Part shown: in pieces, positions 26,906 through 36,074 of the stretch | How positions within the stretch are numbered: the first letter of the stretch is position 1 | How the letters are laid out: every line of letters starts with the position of its first letter | DNA from: Chryseobacterium sp. Bi04 | Lineage (GTDB): Bacteria > Bacteroidota > Bacteroidia > Flavobacteriales > Weeksellaceae | Direction: 5' to 3' | DNA length: 64,000 bases | NCBI RefSeq assembly: GCF_918698085.1 | Contig: NZ_CAKKLP010000017.1 | Coordinates: 1-64,000, forward strand | Program-made: the position numbers and the translations under genes | The notes under the pieces: model-generated | Told to the model about the DNA's origin: nothing | Seen by the model: only the letters and a program-made list of their open reading frames with translations | Databases searched by the model: none

Positions 26906-27577
26906 TTATATTTTTAGAAAATAAAGTAAAATTAAACTTACCCATTGCAGGCCAATAAAGATATAGAACAACATAGCAGAAGGCTCTGCCAGTTCCTGAA
27001 GTTTTTCAATAAGTGCCACTTTAATGATATCTGAAAAATCTGCATTATCCGCAGATAAGTTCAGTTCATCGAATTTTATTTTGCCTAAAGCATAGCTTAC
27101 AGCGCGTTTTACTATTTTATTTTCTGAGCTGTTTTTAAACTCATTCAACAGTTTGACTTTTGCAATGGCAAAATCTGAACCGGTTCGGATAACAGTAGGC
27201 TGCTTTGCCTTACATATCCCAATCACCTTTTCAATAAAAGGAACTACAATCGTTTTGGAATGATCCTGCAACAGTTTACTGATCACCACAGACATCGCAT
27301 ATTTTGTGGCAAACATAACAGTAAAGAAAGGGGCTATGATGATCAGCAGATAGAAAATACCCGCAGAAACTGGTTTTGCCGTAACAGTAGCCACTAAAAA
27401 TGCGAGTGCACCACTGTGTCCTAATGACGAACCTAAACTGTCTGCTAAAATATAAATTCCCAGTACAAGGGTAATGATGGTGGAAAAAACTCCTATTGCG
27501 TAAATCTGCAGGACACTGAAAATAAATGCTGCAGATAGTTTTGAAAAGTATTTTAAATGGGTAGTAATGGTACTCAT
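26906..27577 (-). CDS. polytopic membrane protein of the T6SS locus, unknown
   Basis: A protein of about 223 residues from the chosen start MSTITTHLKYF (27577); the frame is open upstream to 27724, but that part is compositionally odd. Hydrophobic segments lie at about residues 10-48 (two helices), 58-100 (two helices) and the extreme C-terminus (205-222). A Lys-rich soluble region sits between. It lies between the immunity-like lipoproteins and clpV, 231 bp from clpV. TssN of Bacteroidota T6SS is also a polytopic membrane protein, but I cannot confirm that match. A cassette-specific immunity protein is the other option. Confidence 0.6.
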   Translation of the reverse strand: MSTITTHLKYFSKLSAAFIFSVLQIYAIGVFSTIITLVLGIYILADSLGSSLGHSGALAFLVATVTAKPVSAGIFYLLIIIAPFFTVMFATKYAMSVVISKLLQDHSKTIVVPFIEKVIGICKAKQPTVIRTGSDFAIAKVKLLNEFKNSSENKIVKRAVSYALGKIKFDELNLSADNADFSDIIKVALIEKLQELAEPSAMLFYIFIGLQWVSLILLYFLKI

Positions 27578-27790
27578 TGGCAGATTTTGTTTAATTGGTT
27601 TTATGGTTTTGTTTTTGGCAATATAGTGTAAAATAAACAAAGAGCTATAGAATAAATATTGGCTATGTAACCCTTTGATTCCGCTCTTCATATCAAATGG
27701 TATGGAGATTTTCCTTTTCATCACTGGAATCGTCGATATGGATTCTTCTCCTACGTTTATCTTAATTAAAAATTCTTTGTTGAGATAAGA

Positions 27791-28411
27791 TTAATTGTTA
27801 GTAAACTTCGATTCTTTTCTCGAAATTTCTTTGCCGGAAATACCATCTAAAATAATATTTTCAACTAAACTTGGCTTTTTAAGCCATTCTATCTCCCAAA
27901 TAGGTTTTTCATTTTCTATTCTTCGGGTAATGATGGTATGAAAACCTGTACTTTGTAATACAAGACCTTTGGTTAAAGGAATTCCTTCTTTCATACAGAA
28001 TTTTAAGATATCTTCAAATGAAAATTTGTAAGGTTTGTCATAATCTACTTCCTTGATTAAATTTCCCTTTTCATCAAATTCGTACCAAGTACCCTTAAGA
28101 AAGGTACTCCAGGGCAAATTAAGAGTTATACCTTTAGTCTGTATGATATTATTTAAGTAATATACTTTTACAATCTTGAATAACGAATTATTAGGTGTGA
28201 ATTTATAGCTAATATTGGTTTTATTTTTCATTATTTCAATAAAACCAGAATCTGTCTTTTTATTTACATTTTCTAATTTATCAATATCAGGAAACTTATT
28301 TGCATTGAATATTTCACTATGATTATCTATTAAAGGCAACATACTTTTTTTATGTTGTGATTTGCAAGAAAAGATTATTACTAAACTTAGAAAAAACAAT
28401 ATTTTTTTCAT
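27791..28411 (-). CDS. immunity-like lipoprotein, paralogue B
   Basis: A 206-residue lipoprotein. The start MKKILFFLSL (28411) is chosen because it gives a canonical lipoprotein signal with lipobox FSC at residue 16-17. The C-terminal half is nearly identical to the gene just upstream (28465-29091), while residues 25-105 differ. Its location directly after a candidate periplasm-acting effector and its lipid anchor suggest a periplasmic immunity protein. No named family is recognised. About 53 bp separate the two paralogues. Confidence 0.7.
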   Translation of the reverse strand: MKKILFFLSLVIIFSCKSQHKKSMLPLIDNHSEIFNANKFPDIDKLENVNKKTDSGFIEIMKNKTNISYKFTPNNSLFKIVKVYYLNNIIQTKGITLNLPWSTFLKGTWYEFDEKGNLIKEVDYDKPYKFSFEDILKFCMKEGIPLTKGLVLQSTGFHTIITRRIENEKPIWEIEWLKKPSLVENIILDGISGKEISRKESKFTNN

Positions 28412-28464
28412 AAAATTCTGTTTTATATTATTATTGTTTATTCCTGTTCCTGTAACAACAAACA

Positions 28465-29091
28465 TTAATTGTTAGTAAACTTCGATTCTTTTCTCGAAAT
28501 TTCTTTGCCGGAAATACCATCTAAAATAATATTTTCAACTAAACTTGGCTTTTTAAGCCATTCTATCTCCCAAATAGGTTTTTCATTTTCTATTCTTCGG
28601 GTAATGATGGTATGAAAACCTGTACTTTGTAATACAGGACCTTTGGTTAAAGGAATCCCTTCTTTTTCACAGAATCTTAAGATATCTTCAAATGAAAATT
28701 TGTAAGGTTTGTCATAATCTATTTCCTTTATTAAATTTCCTTTTTCATCAAATTCATACCAAGTACCTTTTTGAAAACCTCCCCACACATTAAACTTCAG
28801 CCCTTTTTTTCTTATATTATCAGAGGGATAAAAATCTTTAAAAATCATAAAATATGATTTTGGAGGTGATTCATAATAGGCAGATCCTGAGTTTATTTTA
28901 ATCCTTTCTATAATTGTCCCATCATTTAGTTTTTCATAAACAGAACTTGATTTGTTCTGATGGAGTTCATTATATCTGATATTATCAAATTTTTCAAAAT
29001 TATTATCAATTAAAGGCAACATATTTTTTGTATTTTGTGATTTGCAAGAAAGGATTATTAGTAAACTTAAAAAAAACATTATTTTTTTCAT
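28465..29091 (-). CDS. immunity-like lipoprotein, paralogue A
   Basis: A 208-residue lipoprotein: MKKIMFFLSLLIILSCKSQ with lipobox LSC. From about residue 110 (GTWYEFDEKGNLIKE) to the end it matches paralogue B almost perfectly, whereas the middle part is diverged. It begins 6 bp after the stop of the metzincin-type gene, so the two are surely co-transcribed. I infer that it is the cognate immunity protein that sequesters the effector in the periplasm. Family unknown. Confidence 0.72.
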   Translation of the reverse strand: MKKIMFFLSLLIILSCKSQNTKNMLPLIDNNFEKFDNIRYNELHQNKSSSVYEKLNDGTIIERIKINSGSAYYESPPKSYFMIFKDFYPSDNIRKKGLKFNVWGGFQKGTWYEFDEKGNLIKEIDYDKPYKFSFEDILRFCEKEGIPLTKGPVLQSTGFHTIITRRIENEKPIWEIEWLKKPSLVENIILDGISGKEISRKESKFTNN

Positions 29092-29097
29092 AGAATT

Positions 29098-30555
29098 TTA
29101 TTTTGCATTGTCATTAGCGATTATCCACTGCCACTTCCAAAGATTATAACGTGTTTCCGGAATGTGATGTGAATAGTCCATAATATTTTCTGTTTTGGCA
29201 TATTCATAAGTAAATTGTGCCTTTGCATCAGCCTCTGAATTGGTAAAACTATGTGGCAATGCAAAACTATGTAGAAATTCGTGAGCTGCTGTTTGATTAT
29301 TTTTTGAAGGAAATAATACCACAAAATTCCCAGAACTATACCCATTAAGCCCCCTAACATTTCCTGATGCATCAACAAAACCTCCATTTTCACCTAAATA
29401 AATAGCGACATAGTATTTGTTATATTTTGTTTCAGGAATATTATTACTTTTTAAGTTTTCTTTCACTTTATTGTAAACATAGTTTTGTAATGCAACAAAT
29501 CCGGAAGGAGCATTGCCAGCAGGCTCATAATAAGCTGCTATTTTCCCTCCAATCACATATCTACCTCCAATTTGAAAATGAGCATCACCAGACATATCTA
29601 CAGTTTCGGTTTCTACATCTGCTTCTATAAGTGCTTGTCTCAAGTAACTTTCAAATAATTCCTTTTGACCAGTAGAATTCCCTGCCTTTTTACCATTTAT
29701 ATCGGTTTCTAAATTAATAATAAGTATTTTTGATTTTTTCCTTTTTGCAGCATGATTAGCCCAAACATTTAATCTGCCCGCTACTTCAGAAACTTCAAGA
29801 CCAGCACTGTCTTTCTTAACGGCAATCACTTCTATAATCTGATCATCTGAAAATTCTTCCAGACATTCTATAGTTACAAAATCTTTAAGATCATGTTTAC
29901 CTTTTGTTTTAGGTGTAATCTCCATGGGAGAAATTTTAAAAAGTTTATTTTCTTTAAATCTTAAAGTATCCGGTTCCTCATCAACTTCAATATTCAGGCT
30001 TAAAATAGCTTTGGTATTTTTAAAATTGGAAGCGGTAAGCTGGTTCGTTTTAGTATCTTTAATTTGTGAAGGATAAAGTGATAGCCAGGAGCAGTAATAA
30101 TTTTCAAGCGTACCATCCGCTTTTTTCTTCCACGGAATACTGTATACACCATATACCTGCTTTAGCTTAGAATATAAAGTAGGAGCCTTTTTAAAACTTC
30201 CATCATATTCATTAATATCTCTTTCTAATGTGGCATAAGTGGCATCTGTATATTGCTTCGCTACAATATCTTCATAATTAACATCACCAAAATTGGATGT
30301 TTCACCTAATCTCATCCAGTCAAAACCATATTCTTCACCTTTCCATCCATTTTTACTACGAAAATGTACAACACATTTTGCTTTTATCTCTGATGGAGGA
30401 GGATCATTTGGTGTACCATGACTCACTCCTTTTTTATCACCCTTTTCTGTAAACCATTTATAGGCTCGCGAAATAATATTCTCCTGAGAATACATATTGT
30501 GGTCTTCATGAGAGATTTTATTATAAGTACCTTTTACAATTCTTGTTCGGCTCAT
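29098..30555 (-). CDS. candidate T6SS effector with metzincin-type metallopeptidase domain
   Basis: A 485-residue protein with no signal peptide. The C-terminal domain has a zinc site HEFLHSFALPH (His425, Glu426, His429, His435) in the metzincin form HExxHxxGxxH, with Ala for Gly. A Met-turn-like NIMDYS follows (Met459). The N-terminal 90 residues (VKGTYNKISHEDHNMYSQEN, GWKGEEYGFDWMRLGE) resemble a leader seen in other Bacteroidota VgrG-linked cargo, from memory. The gene starts 2 bp beyond the vgrG2 stop and is followed 6 bp later by lipoprotein genes. I infer a spike-delivered periplasmic protease toxin. A structural or self-processing protease cannot be excluded. Confidence 0.75.
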   Translation of the reverse strand: MSRTRIVKGTYNKISHEDHNMYSQENIISRAYKWFTEKGDKKGVSHGTPNDPPPSEIKAKCVVHFRSKNGWKGEEYGFDWMRLGETSNFGDVNYEDIVAKQYTDATYATLERDINEYDGSFKKAPTLYSKLKQVYGVYSIPWKKKADGTLENYYCSWLSLYPSQIKDTKTNQLTASNFKNTKAILSLNIEVDEEPDTLRFKENKLFKISPMEITPKTKGKHDLKDFVTIECLEEFSDDQIIEVIAVKKDSAGLEVSEVAGRLNVWANHAAKRKKSKILIINLETDINGKKAGNSTGQKELFESYLRQALIEADVETETVDMSGDAHFQIGGRYVIGGKIAAYYEPAGNAPSGFVALQNYVYNKVKENLKSNNIPETKYNKYYVAIYLGENGGFVDASGNVRGLNGYSSGNFVVLFPSKNNQTAAHEFLHSFALPHSFTNSEADAKAQFTYEYAKTENIMDYSHHIPETRYNLWKWQWIIANDNAK

Positions 30556-30557
30556 GA

Positions 30558-32483
30558 TTAATGTGCTTTAGATTTCTCCCCACTATTATTTTGTACTTCC
30601 TTCTGTGCATGTTTATTAATCGAAGCATTAGAACTTATGTTCATTTCTTTTTCAGAAATCTCATTCCGTCCTTTCTTTGTTTCACTGTGCACATCTCCTT
30701 CAATAATTTCAGTCAGTTTTCCCGTAATAAATGTACTTGCATCACCCATTACGGAAGTCAGCTTCATTGCTCCCACACTTTTTGTATTATTCAGGCCAAT
30801 ACTGTCCGATTTATTCATCCCCACCGTTGTATTCATGCTTTCACTCACATTAATATTCATGTTCTTACAATTCAGGGTCATGGTTTCAGGTGCAGTAATA
30901 TTGATATTGCTTCCTGTAGTATCCAGATGAATCTCATTTCCGCTCTTATCCGTGATAATGATGCTTTCATCTTCTGTGAAAACTACCTTGTGGCCGCTTC
31001 TGGTTTGGATCGATTTTACACGGTTATCTGCTCCACCTCCAAGGCCTATTCCCCCATGGAACATTCCGCCCATAACGAATGGTCTATCGGGATGGCTGTG
31101 GACAAAATTAACCATTACCTGGTCTCCTACTTCAGGAATGGCTACATATCCCCGGTTTTGAGTAATTTGATCAGTTCCTCCCGCATCAGGACTCATCATT
31201 CTTATAAAATGGGTTGTGTCATTCATCTGCCAGTCGAATCTTACCTGAACCCTTCCCTGTCCTTCAGGGTCGGCATTGGAAATGACTGTGGCAATCTGAG
31301 GTTGTGCGGCAGGTACTTTAAATTCCGGTTTCGGCAGGAAACCTGTATCGGCAGCTATAGATTCAAAACTGCCGGTATAATGTCCAATGGTATCAATTTC
31401 ATGTACAGCTTCTGTCACCATCACTTTAGTAAAATAGGAGGTTTCATTGCTATCCGGTCTTCTCATATGGATATCTGCCACACATCCGGGGTGCAGAAAA
31501 GGGACTGTTGTAGATCCTGAAACTGAAAATACACTTACGGCTTCACTTCCGGAGGTACTTTTTTGGGAATTTTCTACATCCAAATGGGTAGATGCCTTTA
31601 TAGGGGCTACCTGAAGTGCCGGAGTTTTATAAATTTTTTCGTTATGGCTGTATGCTGTCTTGGCAAGATCTCCCACATGGGTAACAGGTGTATCACCGGA
31701 AGTCAGTTTTTCATTTTTACTGCTGTTGTAGCCATAGTATTGAGGCTTGGTATGTACCGCTTTTAATTCTACTTTGATGTTATCTGCATTACTTCCGTAG
31801 ATCAGTTTTATCGGTTTATTCTGTGGCGGAAGTTTTCCAAAGTGCAAAACTTCGCCGTCATAGTAAAACTGTTCGCCATATGCTTCTGCCATTCTTGCAA
31901 GGTAGTTGTAATGGGTTTCATCGTATTGACTGCTGTAGATAATCTGGGAGTAATCGTTGGTATCAATTCTTATATCAAAACGTTCTTTGTCAATCCCCTG
32001 TTTGATAACATCTGCAGCAATAATTCCCATATTAACGGGCTGGCCTCCGCCAAAGCTCTGAATATGGGGAGCTCCATCCAATAATATGGTAGGACTATAC
32101 CCTGACAATACAATATTTCCGAGGCTCATTTTATCCTGGCTGAAACCTACTTTTGTAATAATCCCCACAAAGTTTCTTTCGGGGCTTTTCTCAATGTCTT
32201 TATAGGAGATAACTGCTGTAAGGCGTTTTCCTAAAAATTTATTAGCTTCTTCAAGGGTATGATTCTGCTGTTCTTCCAAAGCATCGTGGGCAAGGATAAG
32301 AGTAAATTCATGGTGACGATCTGCCCGTTGCTTAAGAGTGAAATGTTTATAGTATCTTATCATTTTACCTTCCACAACCAGTGATAATTTCACTAACCGG
32401 TTGATCCCTGCATGATGGTTTTCGGATATGGCATCTGCATTTTGTGACGGACGGAAGGAAGATCCGTTTAAGTCAGTTTTCAT
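30558..32483 (-). CDS. tssI: VgrG spike protein (copy 2)
   Basis: A 641-residue spike protein with the gp27/gp5 layout: AGINRLVKLSLVVEGKMIRY near residue 25, FLGKRLTAVISYKDIEKS, and the OB-fold segment RVQVRFDWQMNDTTHFIRMM. The C-terminal needle (MNINVSESMNTTVGMNKSDS) lacks a fused toxin. Unlike copy 1 it has only about 25 residues before the core. It is followed immediately by the metzincin-type gene, which is presumably its cargo. It is separated from hcp3 by a terminator hairpin. Confidence 0.93.
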   Translation of the reverse strand: MKTDLNGSSFRPSQNADAISENHHAGINRLVKLSLVVEGKMIRYYKHFTLKQRADRHHEFTLILAHDALEEQQNHTLEEANKFLGKRLTAVISYKDIEKSPERNFVGIITKVGFSQDKMSLGNIVLSGYSPTILLDGAPHIQSFGGGQPVNMGIIAADVIKQGIDKERFDIRIDTNDYSQIIYSSQYDETHYNYLARMAEAYGEQFYYDGEVLHFGKLPPQNKPIKLIYGSNADNIKVELKAVHTKPQYYGYNSSKNEKLTSGDTPVTHVGDLAKTAYSHNEKIYKTPALQVAPIKASTHLDVENSQKSTSGSEAVSVFSVSGSTTVPFLHPGCVADIHMRRPDSNETSYFTKVMVTEAVHEIDTIGHYTGSFESIAADTGFLPKPEFKVPAAQPQIATVISNADPEGQGRVQVRFDWQMNDTTHFIRMMSPDAGGTDQITQNRGYVAIPEVGDQVMVNFVHSHPDRPFVMGGMFHGGIGLGGGADNRVKSIQTRSGHKVVFTEDESIIITDKSGNEIHLDTTGSNINITAPETMTLNCKNMNINVSESMNTTVGMNKSDSIGLNNTKSVGAMKLTSVMGDASTFITGKLTEIIEGDVHSETKKGRNEISEKEMNISSNASINKHAQKEVQNNSGEKSKAH

Positions 32484-32599
32484 ATGTATTTTGTGTTTGT
32501 GTTTGTGTTTGTTTAAAGATAGTAATATTTCACGAAATAATCATTTAGTATTTCCTATCGAAGTGATAAAAATGAATTTCCGTAAACCTTTATCTTAGA

Positions 32600-32634
32600 A
32601 AAAAAGACCGTCTTTGATAAGGACAGTCTTTTTT
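32600..32634 (-). terminator. terminator of hcp3
   Basis: AAGACTGTC/GACGGTCTT stem (one G-U pair) with an 8-nt loop, followed by a T-run on the minus strand. It lies about 30 bp past the hcp3 stop. Confidence 0.8.
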
Positions 32635-32662
32635 CGTATGAATGTGTGATAATGTGTCAATT

Positions 32663-33070
32663 TTAGCTGCTTGGCCAAAGTCCTGCATATTGAGAAGTAC
32701 CGTAGTCGATTGTTTCAGCACTTACTACGAAGCTGATCAACATACTGTTACTGTCAATAGCATCAAATTCTACCTGGTGTTGGATGACATATCCGTTTTG
32801 CCAGTTCAAAGTAATTAATGTTCCTTCTTCGTGAGATTTGTTGAATGTAATTTCACCTACAGTAGGCTTGTACTTACCATTCAGTAAACTTTCAAGAATA
32901 TCAGACTTCTCTGTTGCTTCTACTGTTACTTTGATTAATGCGTTAGAAGGATCTGATGCTACACGTCCGGATACATCGGTAGATCTGGATACGCTATATT
33001 TCATTTTTAATAGCTTTTGTCCTTCTCCTCCATTGAATTTTAAGATTCCTCTCGAATTTCTTTCTGCCAT
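32663..33070 (-). CDS. tssD: T6SS tube protein TssD/Hcp (copy 3)
   Basis: A 135-residue Hcp, the most diverged of the three: LLKMKYSVSRST, KPTVGEITF, NWQNGYVIQHQVEFD. The acidic-to-neutral changes cluster in one segment (NWENG/HEVDF to NWQNG/HQVEF), which could alter ring packing or cargo choice. It heads the vgrG2-effector-immunity cassette. Promoter and operator blocks match those of the other copies. Confidence 0.93.
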   Translation of the reverse strand: MAERNSRGILKFNGGEGQKLLKMKYSVSRSTDVSGRVASDPSNALIKVTVEATEKSDILESLLNGKYKPTVGEITFNKSHEEGTLITLNWQNGYVIQHQVEFDAIDSNSMLISFVVSAETIDYGTSQYAGLWPSS

Positions 33071-33122
33071 GATTTGTAAATTTTAATCGTTAATAATATT
33101 TTGTGATTCGGTGATTGTTCAG

Positions 33123-33225
33123 CAAATATAGAGGGTCTTTTTCTCTAAAAAAAACTTTTGAATGTAAATCTGAAAAATTGTAGTAGTTCTACGATTTTGT
33201 GTAGTAATTCTACGACATTAGATTT
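33123..33225 (-). promoter_or_regulatory. hcp3 promoter with upstream palindromic element
   Basis: The -7 box TATATTTG is at 33123-33130. The element at 33201-33216 reads GTCGTA-GAAT-TACTAC, with one arm base changed relative to hcp1 and hcp2. The second pair GTAG-AA-CTAC is kept. The rest of 33226-33480 holds no visible feature. Confidence 0.72.
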
Positions 33226-33486
33226 ATAAACATCCAGGTAACTCTCTACAGTAAAGGGATTTAAGTAACTTCAATTTTTAAGTTAAAAAAGTAATTTTCC
33301 ACTTAAAAGAGAAATAGAACTCTTTTCAGGGCATAAAAATTAAATTTACAGCACTAAAATGAGCCTCTACATTTGTTTTTTGATTAAGAATTATGAATCC
33401 ATATTTAAATGTTATTTGATGTATCCATACATCCTAGTAGGTCAAGCAAAAAACTAATATTCAATCTTAGGTATATACCATATCCT

Positions 33487-33548
33487 GCCTCCCAACTCCC
33501 AACTCCCAACTCCCAACTCTCAACTCTTAACTCTTAACTCTTAACTCC
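33487..33548. repeat. heptamer tandem repeat (aactccc / aactctt)
   Basis: About eight 7-bp units, first aactccc, then aactctt, in the gene-free stretch between hcp3 and tssR. It is the same style as the tracts at 575-640 and 1039-1080. Confidence 0.75.
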
Positions 33549-33568
33549 CTTCCTCCCCAAACAGACAC

Positions 33569-33600
33569 AAAAAAAGCAGAAGTAGGTCTCTTCTGCTTTT
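33569..33600 (-). terminator. terminator of the tssO-tssP-tssR operon
   Basis: Perfect stem AAAAGCAGAAG/CTTCTGCTTTT with a 7-nt loop and a long T-run on the minus strand, 20 bp past the tssR stop. Confidence 0.9.
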
Positions 33601-33620
33601 GATATTATAAAAATAAACAA

Positions 33621-36026
33621 TTAATGTTTAGTGTATTCCGGCTGCTCTGTTGGAATTCTTGTTGGGGTAAAATACTCGTTAAGCCAATAGAACGTCTGTC
33701 CGTTCTGCTGAATTTTCACTGCCGGGTTATTTCTGTTGGCAAGCATTCTATCTGCAAGGTCTTTATAATGATGGAAATAATTCTTCACGGTCTCACTAGG
33801 AACAATTTTAGATTTTCTCCAGCCTTTAAGCTTATATTTAGCCATCAGTTCTTCTTCTGTAAGATCAAATCCGGTACTCATTCCTATTGCATAAGACATC
33901 GGCTGTTCGTAAAGAGCTCCTTTGTCAAGGAATTTTATTGTTGGATTGTATTTCTTCAGAAGTTTTACATATTCTTTAACCGCTTTTGACTGGTTAAATC
34001 CAGGCTTGTCAGCTTCTGTATTCCTGTAGACTTCAGTATAGAAAGCTTTAAGATTATCATATTCCGATTCAGAAATAAGGATTCCTTTTTCTATTACCGG
34101 TGTGAATTCTTTTAAATCTTTCGGGATATATCCTTTTACCAGGAATGGGCTTCCATAGTTAATCAGCTGAGCTGCAATTCCTGCAGATACAGGATTGGTA
34201 AGTCCCGGATACAGATATTTATATTTTAAGTCAACATCCGTCTTTCCTGCTCCTACGGAAGAATGGAAATACTCATTAAGCGACTGGTCAATAGCCTCAT
34301 TATCGGCAGTAACCTGTGCTATAAGGCTATCCACAGATTTTTTCAGGTATCCCGGAGTTGCAATATCTCCTTTTTTAGGAAAAATAACATAGCCCTGAGA
34401 CATACTCTGCTTAGGATAGGCCAATGAGAAGAACCCTTCATCCCCTTCTACAAGGCTGAAATTATTCTTGGTAAGAACATCATATTGATTGATAATCTTT
34501 TGTTTTTTAAGCTCCGCAATATTTTTCGCCGTATTGGTTACTATATTTTCGGCCATCAATACGAAGTCGTTATAAGTATCTGATGATCTTGCGCTTGTCT
34601 GGAACATAATTAGCCTTGCCTGAGCCTGGGTAAGAGAACTGATCACACTGTACATATTTCCGCTTTGGTTGGCAGAAGTTCCTACAGTTACTACAATATT
34701 CGTTTCATCCGGAACGTTTGAAAGAAGATTTCCTGCCGCAGAAAGTGCCTCTCCTACCGGTTGATAACCACTATTACTGCTACAGTTCATTTCATTTGTT
34801 TTTTCAGTAATGAATGTTGTGATTTTACTGTAGTCTGCACTTAAGTTCGAAACTGAAGTATTGCTTCCGCAAGGGTTATTTTTATACAAAACCACTCCAT
34901 ACTTAACGTTACTGAAATAAGATGGTTTTTCAAATCTAAGCTGTAAATCCTGTAATAATGATTTTACAATAGGTGCGTATGGTGCATTAGGCGCACTTAC
35001 ATCCAGTGCAAAAACAATATTGATATTTTTATCCCTTTCTGTAATTTCCCTGTAACGGTCAAAATAAATAGGTTCACCTAAAACATTGTAAACATAGTTT
35101 TTACTGTAATCTAAAATATTGGTAAAATATTTTGTTTTGATATCCGGAGTAGGAGCTTCATCCAACGGCAGATTCACCGGATAAATATTTTCCAAAGGTG
35201 ATCTTTTGTTGATATCTGAAATAAGAATAGCTGTTTTATTAGTGGCATCTGAGGCTGATCCACCCGGATAACCTTCATGTATCCCTAATTCGGAATCATT
35301 AATTCCTGTGGTGTTTTTCAGCTTTATAGCAGAACGTTCTCCCCATGTAGAAATCACATTGGAGCTCACCCATCCGTAAAGACCTGTACTGATACTGTCT
35401 ATGTCAAGAGAAGGCTTTTTACCTACCAGAAACCTCTTATTATTCTCAGCCTGCTTATAGACATACACCATCTGTCCGTTAGGAATTTTCACATTGGCAG
35501 TTTCAATAAGACTTGGTGAGTTAAATACAATGATAGAGTCATTCTTATAGTATCTTTCGGCACTTCTGATCACCTCGCTGTTATTAGGTACTACAGCTGC
35601 TCTTACAGGATATCCTGTTCTTTCACTTTTTAAAGAATTGTTCCATAACAAAAGGTCAGACTCAGGAATCCAGCCATATGTCTTAATAGACTTTGATGAA
35701 ACTTTCTTCATTAAAGCATCCGGAACATATTCGGCCACCTTTACCATTCCATCTCTATGTTTTAAAACCATTAAAGGTTCTAAAAATTTAACTTCTTTAT
35801 ATGATTTTTCGTCATTTTTATCTAAATAAGCTGTATTTCTTGACCGGTCTGAAATCACAATCCATGGAACGGATTTCTTGGGATATCCATTGACAACAGT
35901 TGAATTATCTACCTTTCCATACTGAGATGGTTCGGGAGTTTTCTTTGACGGAAGCTTTACCTGGCAACTCGTCAACAATACTGAAAGTCCTATATAATAT
36001 GCTGCTAGAGGAAATGTATTTCTCAT
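33621..36026 (-). CDS. tssR: T6SS lipoprotein TssR with VWA-like domain
   Basis: An 801-residue lipoprotein (lipobox LTSC, Cys21). Residues 50-130 look SH3-like (WIVISDRSRNTAYLDKND). A von Willebrand factor A-like domain begins near residue 335 (INIVFALDVSAPNAPYAPIV). Its MIDAS-type motif is degenerate, reading DVSAP where DxSxS is usual. TssR is specific to Bacteroidota T6SS and is thought to be part of the envelope complex replacing TssJ/L/M. The gene follows tssP by 48 bp and ends at a strong terminator. Assignment rests on size, lipobox, the VWA-like segment and neighbours. Confidence 0.82.
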   Translation of the reverse strand: MRNTFPLAAYYIGLSVLLTSCQVKLPSKKTPEPSQYGKVDNSTVVNGYPKKSVPWIVISDRSRNTAYLDKNDEKSYKEVKFLEPLMVLKHRDGMVKVAEYVPDALMKKVSSKSIKTYGWIPESDLLLWNNSLKSERTGYPVRAAVVPNNSEVIRSAERYYKNDSIIVFNSPSLIETANVKIPNGQMVYVYKQAENNKRFLVGKKPSLDIDSISTGLYGWVSSNVISTWGERSAIKLKNTTGINDSELGIHEGYPGGSASDATNKTAILISDINKRSPLENIYPVNLPLDEAPTPDIKTKYFTNILDYSKNYVYNVLGEPIYFDRYREITERDKNINIVFALDVSAPNAPYAPIVKSLLQDLQLRFEKPSYFSNVKYGVVLYKNNPCGSNTSVSNLSADYSKITTFITEKTNEMNCSSNSGYQPVGEALSAAGNLLSNVPDETNIVVTVGTSANQSGNMYSVISSLTQAQARLIMFQTSARSSDTYNDFVLMAENIVTNTAKNIAELKKQKIINQYDVLTKNNFSLVEGDEGFFSLAYPKQSMSQGYVIFPKKGDIATPGYLKKSVDSLIAQVTADNEAIDQSLNEYFHSSVGAGKTDVDLKYKYLYPGLTNPVSAGIAAQLINYGSPFLVKGYIPKDLKEFTPVIEKGILISESEYDNLKAFYTEVYRNTEADKPGFNQSKAVKEYVKLLKKYNPTIKFLDKGALYEQPMSYAIGMSTGFDLTEEELMAKYKLKGWRKSKIVPSETVKNYFHHYKDLADRMLANRNNPAVKIQQNGQTFYWLNEYFTPTRIPTEQPEYTKH

Positions 36027-36074
36027 CCTATTTTATCTTTTTATGATTGGCGCATCCGGCAGGGCCGGAAGGTA

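Noticed and set aside
27578..27724. N-terminal extension of the T6SS-locus membrane protein
   Set aside because: The extra 49 codons lack family-like composition, and a better Met lies at 27577, so the shorter start was used.
30561..31520. 319-codon plus-strand ORF opposite vgrG2
   Set aside because: Antisense shadow of a well-supported VgrG gene; rich in Cys, His and Phe, as expected from reverse-complement reading.
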